A stretch of 64,000 bases of DNA from Plectrocnemia conspersa (Eukaryota > Arthropoda > Insecta > Trichoptera > Polycentropodidae), in the NCBI GenBank assembly GCA_009617715.1, contig VTFK01000066.1:62001-126000 (forward strand), in the 5' to 3' direction. Shown in pieces: positions 23,061 through 34,210 of this stretch. The stretch's first letter is position 1; each line of letters opens with the position of its first letter. Position numbers and translations under genes: made by a program. The notes beneath the pieces are model-generated. The model ran no database searches and had not been told where the DNA came from. It saw only the letters and a program-made list of their open reading frames with translations.

Positions 23061-23809
23061 CTGATTGTGTTTACCTCGTTGAAAAAATTAAAATAACCAA
23101 ATCTTTAGAAAATTTAAGTAATAAGGCGTTTAAAAATCTAGGAATTATCTTCATTAATTTTAGTAATCTTTAACTCAGTTAACAGGATTTAAAAATGTCG
23201 CCGGATATTTGATGTTGGTACTCGATTTTTTCACGGGTCACTCTGTGCGTGTATTTATTTTAATTTCGCAAAAGTTAATTTGCGGGTAAACGCACACGTA
23301 AGGCCTCTTGTTGGTTTACGTGTATTTTTTCCGGTAATTTTCAACGTGTCAAAAGAAAGTGGTTCGTGCGCCCTGGGCGACTCAAATTTGTTTTTTTTGA
23401 ACATAGACCCACATTAAATTTTTCCGCAAAATATGATTTTTCGCCGAATTCATGCGAGAATACTGTTAACGTTGTAATAAAATTATGTTTTTTTTTTGCC
23501 TTATTTTTTTCTTCGTGAAGACTCTCTATGAAACGTGAACGTTTTAAAATCTATAAGTATATGTGTCCATGTAATTTATTTTAATAACATTTTGTCGTGT
23601 GCGCCTTTTCATGTGCGTTTTATAAAATGTTGTTTTCGTATTTCTCAACGACGTTATATTGAGACTTATTTTCTTTAATGTTTGCAAGAAAAAAAAAACA
23701 AAGTCGTATCTATTCTTTTCGTTAAATAAAATTTATGTAGGGTGGAAAATATTACTTGAAATTACAATTATTAATTATAAATTATATACATTTTAAAAGT
23801 TTTGAAATG

Positions 23810-23970
23810 TAAGTGTAGATGACAAAAGCGGTTTTTACGCAGGTTAGACGCATTGTATATTGCGCATAATTTACGCACAAAGAGTTTGTTTTTTCTGGTG
23901 TTTACGAGTGATTAACAGATCTTCTAGAATCTAGATAGTTAATAGTTACAAATTACATGACGCACATTTT
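23810..23970 (+). repeat. dispersed repeat, copy 1 (partner 43640-43815)
   Basis: GACGCATTGTATATTGCGCA, GTTTTTTCTGGTGTTTACGA and GTGATTAAC correspond in order to ACGCATTGTCTATCGCGCA, GTTTTTCTTGTACTTATTGA and ATGATTAAC at 43690-43760. Identity is moderate. No family recognised. Confidence 0.45.
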
Positions 23971-24084
23971 TAATCATAAGCATGTATTACGCAGCAATAT
24001 AATGCCATAGAGGTTTCAAAATAATTTCGTTGATAACATTGACGCCATGACGCTTAATTAACTATTTCTAAAATTTATTACAAA

Positions 24085-24500
24085 CCTTTAGCTTGAAGTT
24101 GAAATCGCAAGGTCCCGTCCCAGGAGCGTTTCTGGGCCCCATTTCTCGATTGGGCCCCCTCGCACCGATTAAGCGCTCGCTACTCGGTTTCGTACTTTAA
24201 TATGGAAAGCCAATTTTGCTCCGTCCGAGGGTCACACATAAACGCAATAAGTTCGCAGCAATTGACCCTCTGAAAACATTATGAGCTGAGGGTTAATTAA
24301 CTCGGAATTATACGCCCGCCTTTCACCTTGTGCTCTCCCACGGCCCGCTTTGCCCAGCCCTGATTTACATTTATTTGCCCCGTTGGCGTTGAAAGAATTC
24401 CAAAGGTCATATGCTTTAGTTATTTGAAGACATGATACACAGAAAATATACTGCCTGAAAGAATCTTCCCTTCCTCTGTGTTCTGACTGAATTGACACTA
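24085..24500. other. GC-richer island, no gene recognised
   Basis: Contains GGGCCCC words near 24136-24160 and an 88-aa minus-strand ORF without known domains. Candidate conserved non-coding element. Confidence 0.4.
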
Positions 24501-24929
24501 CACATATCTTTGCGCATAAATGGCATTTACAAACGTGTATAAATTATTTAATTAAAAAAAATATTATGTATCATCTCTAAGATACTCTAAAGTACTAAAA
24601 ATATATGATAAATATCAGATATATTAACCTAAAAAATTGTATCCAGTGTAAGTAACATTCTAAATATGAAAAACTACTTGTTTTTGCACTCCAAGCTATT
24701 TAAAAAATAGATATCAAAAATAAATATATATTTAATGATATTGTGACAATATATTGATAATAAAAAATCGTAATAAATAATCGCAGAAATTTTCATTATT
24801 AAAAATGCAATTTTTTTTTATTAATTGTACAAAAAAATTGCTCACTTTTTTTGTATAATTATATTAACGTACACGTCCTTTTCATTCAGTTGAAATATGG
24901 ATTCTGGGAATCGAGCTGTACTAGTGTTG

Positions 24930-24975
24930 ACGTGAAGAGGGAAGCAGTTGCTTTTTAGATCTCGTCAGTGGATTT
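24930..24975 (+). repeat. short dispersed repeat (partner ~40368-40400)
   Basis: TGACGTGAAGAGGGAAGC, then AGTTGCTTT, recurs near 40369 as TGACGTGAAGAGGGAAGC, then GGCTGCTTT. Flanks are not clearly alike. Confidence 0.45.
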
Positions 24976-25459
24976 TTTTTTAATTGAGCTCGTTTGAACC
25001 CTCATGTGTCTAAATTAAAATTCTTAGTTTTTTCTGTTTTGTCGGAAGCAAGGGTTCATTTGGGTGCTGTGTATCCGATTTTATACACGTGAGCAAACTA
25101 AGGAAGGTGTATAGTGCTCACCCAGTTTTTGCTGCTACAACCGATTATGACGATATAGGAGTAAAATTAGATGAGCTTGTTCATTAATTGGACTTTTATG
25201 ACCGTTGCTTTGTGGTCAACTTAATATATGAATTTATTATAAAAGTTGTTAGCTACGGTCACTAAAAACATTTGTGAAGTAGTAAATGTTTCATTAAATA
25301 CCCGTTTATGACATATATTTAATTTAAAAAAATCCAAGAGAAAATTAAGACAACAAGAAAAGTCCTTGAAAGTGGAAGACAAAACAAGATAGACAATGGT
25401 ATCTTGGCAGAAATGGAAAAAAAACTTACTCAAATTATCCATCAGCTTCTGGATCTTAT

Positions 25460-25560
25460 AGTTTAATCACATTTTCTCAATAATTGGATTACCTGAAATG
25501 AAAAATGGGTATTGTACGACAACGGATTACAAAATCTTTTGAAGCAGGGCAAACAATAAC
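25460..25560 (+). pseudogene. mariner transposase fragment
   Basis: One frame reads FLNNWIT, a stop, then NEKWVLYDN. This matches the mariner segment FLKRIVTGDEKWVLYDN, which contains one of the catalytic aspartates (here D replaced by N before EKW). Downstream the frame shifts. The sequence upstream from about 25060 may belong to the same element but has no motif I can name. No terminal repeats seen. Confidence 0.6.
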
Positions 25561-25827
25561 AGCAATCGTTTGTTCGATAAAGTAAAAAAAGGCCTGCATT
25601 TGTTGCAGAAGTCGAATAGTTCGACAACACAGTTTTTAGTAAATTAAAATATGGCACAAAGCTTAGTTCATAATTGATATTTTCAAATTATCTTACCAAA
25701 AAATTTAAAAGCCCTGCGGCTGTCAATAATAATCATCAGACAATTTTCAATAACAGCTATTGCTGCTTTACAATGTTTTTGTAAAGCAGCAATATAAAAA
25801 AAATGAATTATGGCAAAATAATATTAG

Positions 25828-26062
25828 CTCTAAATCGTTTTGCATCCTGCCGATTTCCATGAGTTTTTTTATTCTTATCGGAGCGGGTTCTTAGATCACC
25901 AAAGCAAAGATAAATCCATCGGCCGGTTAGAGTAACAGAAAATCGCAAAAAATTGTTGGTCATTCAAATACTTTTGATCTTCCGAGAAAGTATGCATGTT
26001 TTCAAACATCAGTCACGAGCACCTTCGGAAAGTTTTTTTATCTGAGCGTCTTACTTTATTGC
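25828..26062 (-). repeat. dispersed ~230-bp repeat, copy B
   Basis: Reverse-complement partner of 16910-17140. CTCTAACCGGCCG, GCTTTGGTGATCTAA and CCCGCTCCGAT are identical between the copies, while the flanks differ. This shows a mobile or otherwise dispersed unit rather than a local duplication. Confidence 0.7.
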
Positions 26063-26064
26063 TT

Positions 26065-27285
26065 AAAGAAAATTAGATGAGTTTGAGTGTTAAAAATTTG
26101 TAAACAATTTTTTATGATTCCCAGACCCCGATTAAAGCCTTTAATTATGCAGCGTTATTAAAAGGGCAGTGGTTGAAAACCGTTTAAAAATATTCGTAAA
26201 AATTTTGTTTTGTATAATAAAAAAATCAAATTTCACGAGAAATTAAAATTCTTTTAGAGAAATTTTCGAAAAAAAACAATAAGTATATCTAAATATTTAA
26301 AAATAAATTAAAATTATTCATAAGTCTGATTAAAGCTATAAATTGTTACCAGATTTCGGGTTTTATATCCCAAAAAAATTTGTATATATTATACTTCCTC
26401 TGTCCCATAATAATAGTAGCAAAGGAAAATAAATATAGAACGCAACATTTATTATCAAAAAACTAAATTAAATTAAACGATTACTTAAAAATATTAGGTA
26501 CTATTAATTTTAATTTTGATTGTTTCATTCATCATTTCGTTAGATCAATAGATGTTGAGGTAAATAGTACATCAGATGACTTAAATATTTAGTATGATAT
26601 AATAATATAGATAGTAATAACACTCAGTTGTGGGCAAAATAATGAACGCTTATAAAAATCATAAATTTTTATTTGATCATCAATCTTATTGAAATCAAAT
26701 CGTTTGTATTGGAAATGTATGTATTAAAAGTATATGTGCTTTCATGAAAAGCAATCAAAAATAATTTTAATTTAGCACACCTCTTATTTAGATTTGTTTT
26801 GATGATTCGTCGAACAGCAGTATGAACACCTCAAAGTATTTTTTCCTTTCGGAACATATTAAGAGTCAATTATAATTGGTACTAGTCAAATGATCGAGGA
26901 TTCAAAATAACGGTAAAATTGCTACATTTTTTAAGAGTTAATAACTTAAAATAACCTGTACCTGAGCTCTTAAATATGCTTAGTAAATTTAAAATTAAAT
27001 TCCAGCTGTATACCTATGTATCGTAGCAACTCGTTTCTCGGAGAATGATACCTAGCGACTAATGTTATTCTTTTTTATTTAAATCGCAACCGTTTCTAAG
27101 TTAATAGTTTTTATTGACGTCGCTTTAGTAACAGTAAACAAATTTTTGTGGTGGATTATTTTCACGGCCAATATCATTAGTTTGTATTGTACGATATTAC
27201 GTTTGGATTTATTTAATTCATTCATCTCTATTGAAACTTACACATACATACATTTTTTTAAACTATCAACGCAAAGCGTCGATTC
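26065..27285. other. AT-rich gene-free stretch
   Basis: No gene recognised. CTCTGTCCCATAATAATAG (about 26399) and CAGTTGTGGGCAAAATAATG (about 26625) look like Tc1/mariner-type ends, but I found no matching inverted partner for either. Confidence 0.4.
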
Positions 27286-27289
27286 GAAA

Positions 27290-27620
27290 TCGTTATCGTG
27301 GCTATAGTCCTGAAAGGCAGCTATCGAAAAACGATTAAACTGCGGCGCACTGGTACAAAAACGAGTCCCGGGAAGTCGTCAATCGTCAAATGCGGCCCTG
27401 CACAAACCGCCGCCCCATTATTTACACTCGAAAACAAATTCAATTCGGGTGCATTAAATTCGTCCGCCGCCGAGGCCATTACAGAACGCTGCACTCGAGA
27501 CAATGGACAAATTTTTAGCCCCCTTTCCGAACAATCGATGCGGCCCTGCAACTTTGGAGTGTGCAATGTGTTTTGCGAATAGCGTGAGCCAAATTTTCTG
27601 AATTTGTCACGTGAGGAATT
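27290..27620. other. GC-richer island, no gene recognised
   Basis: ORFs of 94 aa (plus) and 81 aa (minus) overlap almost completely, which reflects a lack of stop codons rather than coding. Candidate conserved non-coding element. Confidence 0.4.
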
Positions 27621-27839
27621 AACACGTAAGTGGATCTTACATTATTGACTTCTGTGAGCTTGTCCCTCTACTCTATTTGCTTCTGAGTATAGATTTCCTA
27701 ATTAAAATGTCCTGGTAAATATTTTTTTAAAGCATTATTTACAGAGACGCGACAGTAATGTCTTTTGTGGGACTATTTACTTTTGATTGAAAACATTGGA
27801 TCATGTAAATGCACTGCAATTATTTGTATTAATATTAGT

Positions 27840-28030
27840 AATCGTTGCTCCGATGAGTATTTCGCTTATTGGAGTACCACAAAGATCCATTCTGAGTCCT
27901 CTACTTTTTTTGATTTTTATTAACGACATACATGCCGCAAATAATAATTCGTAATATTTATTATATACTGATGACCTGAAAGTGCTTTAGAATATTCGTA
28001 AAAATTCAGATTCACTCTTTTTATAGAAAG
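27840..28030 (+). pseudogene. LINE reverse-transcriptase fragment
   Basis: A single frame reads GVPQRSILSPLLFLIFINDI, a stop, then YLLYTDDLKV. This is the RT palm: the GVPQGSILGPLLF motif and the YADD box, here YTDD. Stops at about 27952, 27988 and 28027 kill the frame. The order GVPQ...FINDI...YADDLK fits CR1/Jockey-type LINEs. It is not obviously the same family as the Jockey copies nearby. Confidence 0.82.
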
Positions 28031-28800
28031 GCATTCATTTTCAAACGTCATAAAATTTATGCATCTTATTGAATATCCACGCTATCATTATATGGCTTGT
28101 TAATAAATTGAACCAACATTTTTTAAAGCAAAAAGAATATCAAAAAAAATGTAGGGCGTTCTATATTTTGGAAATGTATTTTTCTGCGTTGAAATGATAG
28201 AAAGTATTTTTTTAAAATAGTCTCTAATGTTTTGAAATCTGTCAAAACATTTATCCCTAAGATCTTGGATCATAAATTAAGCTTATCTTTTGAACCCAAA
28301 AATGACACTAATCAAATTACAGATGATGCTATTTTTACCTTGTATGTCTAAATTCAATAAGCTTATTTCTTTGTAAAATCAGTCAAGAATGTAAACACAA
28401 TTTAGTTCAAAGCATATTTTAATAATCATCTTCTATTTCTTTAAGAAAATTATTGATTTCGTACAATAAATCACGAAATCTTTGCAAAAACTTGCTTCGG
28501 CTTGTTCATCTCACATTTGTGTGTAAAATCAAGTCTAAGGTTTTCCGTCTTTACATTGCATTTAAAAAGTCACCGTTAAAGAGATTTTTCTCTAATCGAT
28601 TAAATAATTTTAAATAAATTAACTGATACATCGCTTGTTTTGAAGCAAAAAACTATTTTTTTTATATTTTATTTGGATGTAGTTTAGGCTTTTTAACGTT
28701 TCATGTATAGCGATCTTTTGTTAAAATTTAAAACTACTGAGTTACGAGTGTTTAAATTTTTTATACTTGTCGCCATTAAAAAAAAAAAATTGACAAAATG
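28031..28800. other. AT-rich gene-free stretch
   Basis: Possibly decayed LINE sequence continuing from the RT fragment. Nothing further recognised. Confidence 0.35.
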
Positions 28801-28804
28801 GATT

Positions 28805-29105
28805 TTGCTAACGAACATATATAGGGTGCTCAAGAATTCTATACTGTCTCAAAAATTCAACTTTAAATATGTATAAATAAGCTCCTTAACTATATTGCAA
28901 GTCTTATGAGCGTATGTATGGTAGGTCGATCGACGTGTTTTGGAAAAAAAACTTTTTTTTTTAATTTTTAATTTTTTTAAACGGTATCGTAAGTATATTC
29001 AAAAGCTCTATTTCGTATCAAAAATTCAAGTCTATATCTTTGAAAGGAACCAAATACGAGCGTTAACTATATGGCAAGCCGCATAAAAGCTCATTCGGGG
29101 GCCCG
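28805..29105. repeat. two degenerate tandem units
   Basis: Segments near 28826-28920 and 28985-29085 share CTCAAAAATTCAA/ATCAAAAATTCAA, then TTAACTATAT and GCAAG in the same order, spaced about 160 bases apart. Identity is low. No ORF. Confidence 0.35.
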
Positions 29106-29679
29106 GTCAATTTACCGTAAGACTCGTTTTTTATTAAAAAAAATAATTAAAAATTGTTTTTAAATGCAAATTAAGCTTCTAAACACTTTTTGCATACGAC
29201 ATTTTTCAGTTGGATTTTATTATGCATAGATATGTCACTTTTAATTTTTACATTGGCCGCCATTTTGTAAAAATCTTTTATATATTTTTTTTATACAGAA
29301 CGTATGGTTTTTCTCTAATCGATTAAATAATAAAATTAAATATAGCACTTTTTGTGTTAAAAATCTTGTTATATAAAACTAATTGATATATCGGAAAAAT
29401 CTTCTTCATTCTGACTTGAAGCAATAAATCCAATAACATGGCTTTCATTTTCTATTATTTATACGTTTATTTCAAAAATATAAATAATTTTTCAGACATA
29501 TAAATCATATATAAAATACATGTTACAGGCTTATAACTATTTTCATGTTTATAATTAGTTATTAGCTAAATTTAATAAAAATTAAGAATATAAAATAAAA
29601 CGTTTGTGGTTATGATTTGAGAGTATATAGCTTTGTTATGAATAACTCGTAATTAAGAAAAAATAATATTAGTGGCGTT

Positions 29680-30945
29680 ACTTCACACCGGACAGACATT
29701 TTATTAATTATAGATCACAATTTTATTTTTGTAGTTAGCGCGCTTTTTCAATTAAATATCAGTGAATTAAATAAGGGCCGCAATGGCTGCAAATCCAAGT
29801 TCCAAAATATGTTTATTAAACTTAAGCTTGGAGTCTTTTGTCGAGTTTTCCATTTGACGTTACTGCTCTATTCATTTAGGAAAGATAGTGGCTAAGTTTG
29901 TCTATGTTTTGTGAAAATAATTGTTTCTGTTTTAATTTTTCACCTCTCAAAATATTTATTTAGGATTTTAAAATTTGTTTGTAGTTTATTCGCGATTAGT
30001 TTAAGACAATAAGCCCTTGTTAAAATAGCAATATCGTCAGCGTATATAACTAAACGTGTATTTTTTATACTTTTAGGATGTCGTTCGTATACAAGATAAA
30101 AAGGAACGGCCTGAGCAAACTTCACTGCTAGAATTTTACGCGGGATCGAGTGTTCATTATTTAGTGAAACAACACAGCTTCTACTTTTCAGGTATGAGCG
30201 TATTAAACGTAGTAGATAGTCAAAGATTTTGTTTTTTGTTTGTGACTCCATACTGTGTAGAAAGTTTTTTCTATATCTAGCATTAAAATTCCCTAAAAAC
30301 TATTAGTTGATGTGCTGTCAAGTGGTTTTCGCGGAAGCCAAACTGTTCGTTAATAATTTAATTATCTAAAGATTCTTTTAAGCTGATAAGATTTTTTAAA
30401 AATATTTCTTAAATGACTGTAATAAGCTGACCAGATTTGTAGGATCCTTATCGGTTTTTTTTATCGGATGAATTTTAGTGGCTTTCAATACGGTTGGAAA
30501 ATACTCAAAAGTTAAGCAAGCGTTTAATCAACGTGTTGTTTAATTTATCTATTCCAGGACTATTTTTATTTTCAAGTTTTTAATAACATTTAAATTTCCC
30601 GTGAGCAATTCGTATAAATTCTTATCTACCGCGGAAATTTTTTTTAATTGATCTATTTAATTTATTTACAGTTTTAGTGTTTAAAATTTTTAGTAAGTTC
30701 GTAAGATACTGAAAAACCATCAGCTAACATCTTTACCTTATCCTGACCCGTGTCAGCTGTGTTATTTCCAGTTTTTAACTGTGGAATTTCTGTGTATTTA
30801 TTTTGAAGCGATTTAGTTACTTTATTAAGACAAATTTGCTTGATACAAATTTTAATAATGGCAACAATATATTGATTACGTATTTCTTGAATCCAGTAAA
30901 AATATCGATACCTCAGATTGTAGATCGCAATGAAGCTGTCCATAA
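29680..30945 (-). pseudogene. Jockey LINE pseudogene (pre-RT, RT and 3-prime region)
   Basis: Motifs appear in the right order on the minus strand. The pre-RT part (30943-30674) reads IPQLKTGNN and LADGFSVSYELTKNFKH. Next come YFPTVLKATKIHPIKK with DKDPTN (about 30490-30430), EQFGFRENH (about 30340) and MLDIEKTFYTVW (about 30280). A frame of 103 aa (30251-29940) holds SYLKSRSCVVS and VIYADDIAILT, with the catalytic YADD. Then TETIIFTKHRQT and the AIAAL...SALTTKIKL region follow to about 29680. Several frameshifts and stops break it. The endonuclease is not recognised. Jockey clade by motif pattern. Confidence 0.88.
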
Positions 30946-32075
30946 CGATTCTTCTTTATTAAAAAAAATCTGCAAAGATCATTACTGTCATTCATTGATT
31001 TTTGCAATTGTATGAAAATTTTTATACATTAATTAATATATCATGAGGTGCTCATTTATATTTCTGCTCATTTTTGCATATTTGAATGTCTCTTTTTATT
31101 TCACGTAAATCTGCGAATTCAATTAGGATTTCTTCAATAAATTTTCATTAAATAAAATTTGATAACTCGCTCGTAAAGAAGCAGTTGCTGCAGCCTTAGA
31201 TTGCTCTATTGGATTTTAAAATCGCGTCCCTTATTCTTGCCCGTCTTGGCTAGAACGCCAGCGCTTAACAACGCTTCTCTTGAAGAAGCGATCCATTTCC
31301 TCAATGAGCTTGCCAAGCACAAGCATGTATTTAGGGAGCATTGAGAAGCTATAATATGGGATTGTGCTTATCTATTTTAGGCGTTTTATGTAGGGAATTT
31401 AGATGTGATGATAATCTTATTCCCAGAATCGATTTAATTTCTTAATTTAATGTTAGAATTATGGATATTAGTCCTGGAAATTATTTTAGAATATCTAAAT
31501 AACTTCGCGTTTTAATCAATATTGCATAAATCTGAATATTCACAACATTTTTGAGTTATTTTTGAGCTACATATAAGTGTTGAGATGGCTCTTATTAATT
31601 CCATTGCCGCATATCCCATACTACACATTCTAATATAAACTGTAATATACATATGTATATGTAAGTATACACATACGTTGTATATATGGTGCTCATAACG
31701 AAAGTGTGAGGTCGTTCTCTGATTGCGCGGTTTTCCTTTGGGTCTTGCTACTATTGTGTGAAGCACAAATGCAAGCTTGTTTGTATTATACTAGTGATTG
31801 TCAGCTTTCCAAGCAACTGGAGCACAAATTCATATAGGGGTTTGCGAAATTTTAATTGATTTGGTTAATTATTTTAACGAAATTGAGAAAATAGTTAATC
31901 TTTTAAAAAACTTTCTCTTCATGCTTAGTATTTTATTACATTTTAAAAATACTAGCACAATAGTGTTTTTTAATTTTTATTATGCTTGGAAGTTCAGCAT
32001 TAGTGATTTTATTTAATTAAAAAATCATCTTATGGATGATTATTGTGATTAATAACTAAAATAAAATCAAGTTAA
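30946..32075. other. gene-free stretch, partly GC-richer at 31190-31340
   Basis: The patch at 31190-31340 could be the 5-prime continuation of the Jockey element, but I see no motif. Plus- and minus-strand ORFs at 31512-31766 and 31798-32016 are not recognised. Confidence 0.35.
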
Positions 32076-32081
32076 GCATAG

Positions 32082-32175
32082 GGACATCTTTTGATTTTAA
32101 CCTGTAATAATGATTTGAAATTAATACAATAGATGTCACTGATTTACAGACTGATTTCAGTCAAGTGTTTCAATG
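32082..32175 (+). repeat. stem-forming ACTGATTTACAGACT repeat, copy 2
   Basis: GACATCTTTTG (32084) faces CAATAGATGTC (32127) as an imperfect inverted pair. This is followed by ACTGATTTACAGACT and the palindrome GACTGATTTCAGTC. The locus at 62768-62850 has the same arrangement: GACATCTATTGATT ... AATAGATATC, then ACTAATTTACAAACT. Confidence 0.55.
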
Positions 32176-32201
32176 TTGTTTGTTGTAAATAGTGTTTTTT
32201 T

Positions 32202-32405
32202 TTATCTCACGATATTCATCCGTGAGATAAGAAAAATCTAGGCAAACCATACATATAATGATTGATATGAATTTTAATTATAAATTACTTACTAATTCTG
32301 ATCTCATATACATGACACAAATTTAAAGACACTATGGTCCATATGGGATTCGAATCTAGGTGTCATTATATTACTATAAGCAACGAATGATTGAGCAACA
32401 TATGT
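32202..32405 (-). mobile_element. tRNA-derived SINE, copy A, with 3-prime hairpin
   Basis: The head on the minus strand has the B-box TAGATTCGAATCCC followed by CATATGGACC. The body includes TTTAAATTTGTGTCATG. The 3-prime end is a perfect 10-bp hairpin, TTATCTCACG facing CGTGAGATAA (32202-32230), followed by an A run. The same arrangement is at 35970-36170. SINEs use pol III via the A and B boxes and depend on a partner LINE; the partner is unknown. Confidence 0.7.
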
Positions 32406-32539
32406 TATTATATAAAATTGATTCGCTCAGTGTGATTAACTTATGTTTAAGGTATCGATTTGAATCAGCGATTAATTTACCGATAGGTCAGTCACACACG
32501 TCCTTTTTTCTTTTTCCTGAATGACAGTAGGGAAAAAGC

Positions 32540-32780
32540 GGCAAAAACGTAACGATATTTATTATCCGTTTACCCACCCCTCAGATTAGCCACAGGGTGC
32601 TCGACGTCACACACAAAAGCCAGATTCAATAGCGATAGGTCTAGGGGTTATTCTTTCGGCGATTTCTTAACTCCGAATCGCTCCTTACCGCATGACCCGG
32701 GTCCGATTTCTTCCGAATCTTGAAAGAAACCTTCTGGCGCGTGACCAGGTTGCCCCTGTAATGTGAGAAACGGGGACAAA
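32540..32780. other. GC-richer island, no gene recognised
   Basis: Mixed composition with no long ORF. Candidate conserved non-coding element. Confidence 0.35.
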
Positions 32781-32964
32781 CAAGAATGGACCATAGTTAT
32801 TGTGAAGACATGTTGAAGTACACTACTTTAAATTCAATAATACATTTAGATGCAGTGATTGATTCAAAATATTTTCTTTGAAAACCATTATGAAGTAGAT
32901 ATTTAATTAACTATCTTGAGGATATGCGTTTTATTTTAAACAACTTACATAAATATTTTATTTA

Positions 32965-33155
32965 AAAATTATTGTTAAAATGCTTTTAGGAGAAGTAAGG
33001 AATCATATAAAATATTTTTAATAATAAAAACAAAATAAGTAGAAAACATAGCAACAATGTAGAAATATGACAGTCAAAGCATTAAGAATAGCTAAAAATG
33101 GTACAAAAATGACCCGAATAAGTGTAGGAAGCAATAAAAAAATAATTCCATGGAC
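32965..33155 (+). pseudogene. LINE fragment, same family as 58527-60222
   Basis: GTAGAAATATGACAGTCAAA and GCATTAAGAATAGCTAAAAA correspond to about 58830-58865 of the intact copy. The upstream part matches the KRDESYK region. A deletion near 33110, different from that in the 9700-10006 copy, joins the start of the KWYEK region to the NDPNKKW region. Many stops. Confidence 0.7.
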
Positions 33156-33159
33156 CCAC

Positions 33160-33735
33160 CGCCCCACAATAACGCAAATTAAGGTGAATATTTGTAAAGG
33201 GTATTTTAAAGCCTAGGTGCCGGATTCGAGGAATGCCGGCGGCAGGATGGTGGACAGTTGTACGAAAATATTTTGTGAATATTTTCTTTTAGTAAAATAA
33301 ACATTCAATTGGTAGTTTTTTATTGAATTTTCGAAAGTTCAAAAACTTATGGCCCGTCCTATACAATTTAATAATAAATGTGTTTTTGTATTTTTTAAAT
33401 TACTGTTAGCCACTAATTCAATGATTATTTTAACCCTAGTCAGTTACGGTAAAAACATTTTTTATGACTGAAACGTATTAAAAATATAAGTATTATAAAA
33501 TTATCGTTAAAATAGTAGGAATTATTTTTATTAAATTATATGATGTTATAAATCATTTATTAAAATAAACTTACGCAGAAATAATTTTATTTTTAAACTG
33601 TTTATTTTAATTACAATTCGATGCGTTTTTTTTTGGAGACGTTTGTTTAATTCTACGTTTAATTAACAATTATTTTAGATTTATTTTTATTTGTAGTAAA
33701 TCATGGTTAGGGAACTTTATAAATAAAAGATGTTT
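33160..33735. other. gene-free stretch
   Basis: A small GC-rich bit at 33215-33250, then AT-rich. TTAACCCTAGTCAGTTACGG near 33431 resembles a piggyBac-type terminus, without a partner. Confidence 0.35.
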
Positions 33736-33739
33736 CAGT

Positions 33740-34210
33740 TTTATGAGCATTTATGAGCGCAGAGTCGTGCGACACAAGCTCGGCGCGATAATGAAGAATT
33801 TGTATGCCGACCGTTGTCCGACACGTCTCCGACTTTTTTCTTTATGGTCACCGTTTGGACCGTGCCACGTCGCAAAATTTATTGAAAATTTGCAAAAAAA
33901 ACTACAAATCACATTTGATCCCTTGCAATAAAAAAGTTGCCCTAGCGCAAAGTGTATAAAGTGGCTCAAGTGGAAAACTGCTAAACACTGTAATGAGTAA
34001 ATGTGTCACTGTCCGGCGCTCGGTTAACTTTGCCCCTCCGGTTAAGCCGTGTCGACTGGCTTTCTGCTGAGAACTAGTAAGCCAGATAGAAGTTAGTGCG
34101 ACCAGGACTTCCTGGCCGGAAGAAAAATCCACTACAACTTCCCCAGTGTCCGAGTTCCGCCAATGATGCTTATTTCGAATCGAAACTTTGCGCCGATGTG
34201 TGGCACGATC
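33740..34210. other. GC-richer island, no gene recognised
   Basis: Overlapping ORFs on both strands (62, 72 and 76 aa). None recognised. Candidate conserved non-coding element. Confidence 0.4.

Noticed and set aside
26395..26660. Tc1/mariner-like ends at 26399 and 26625
   Set aside because: Neither has an inverted partner at a plausible distance.
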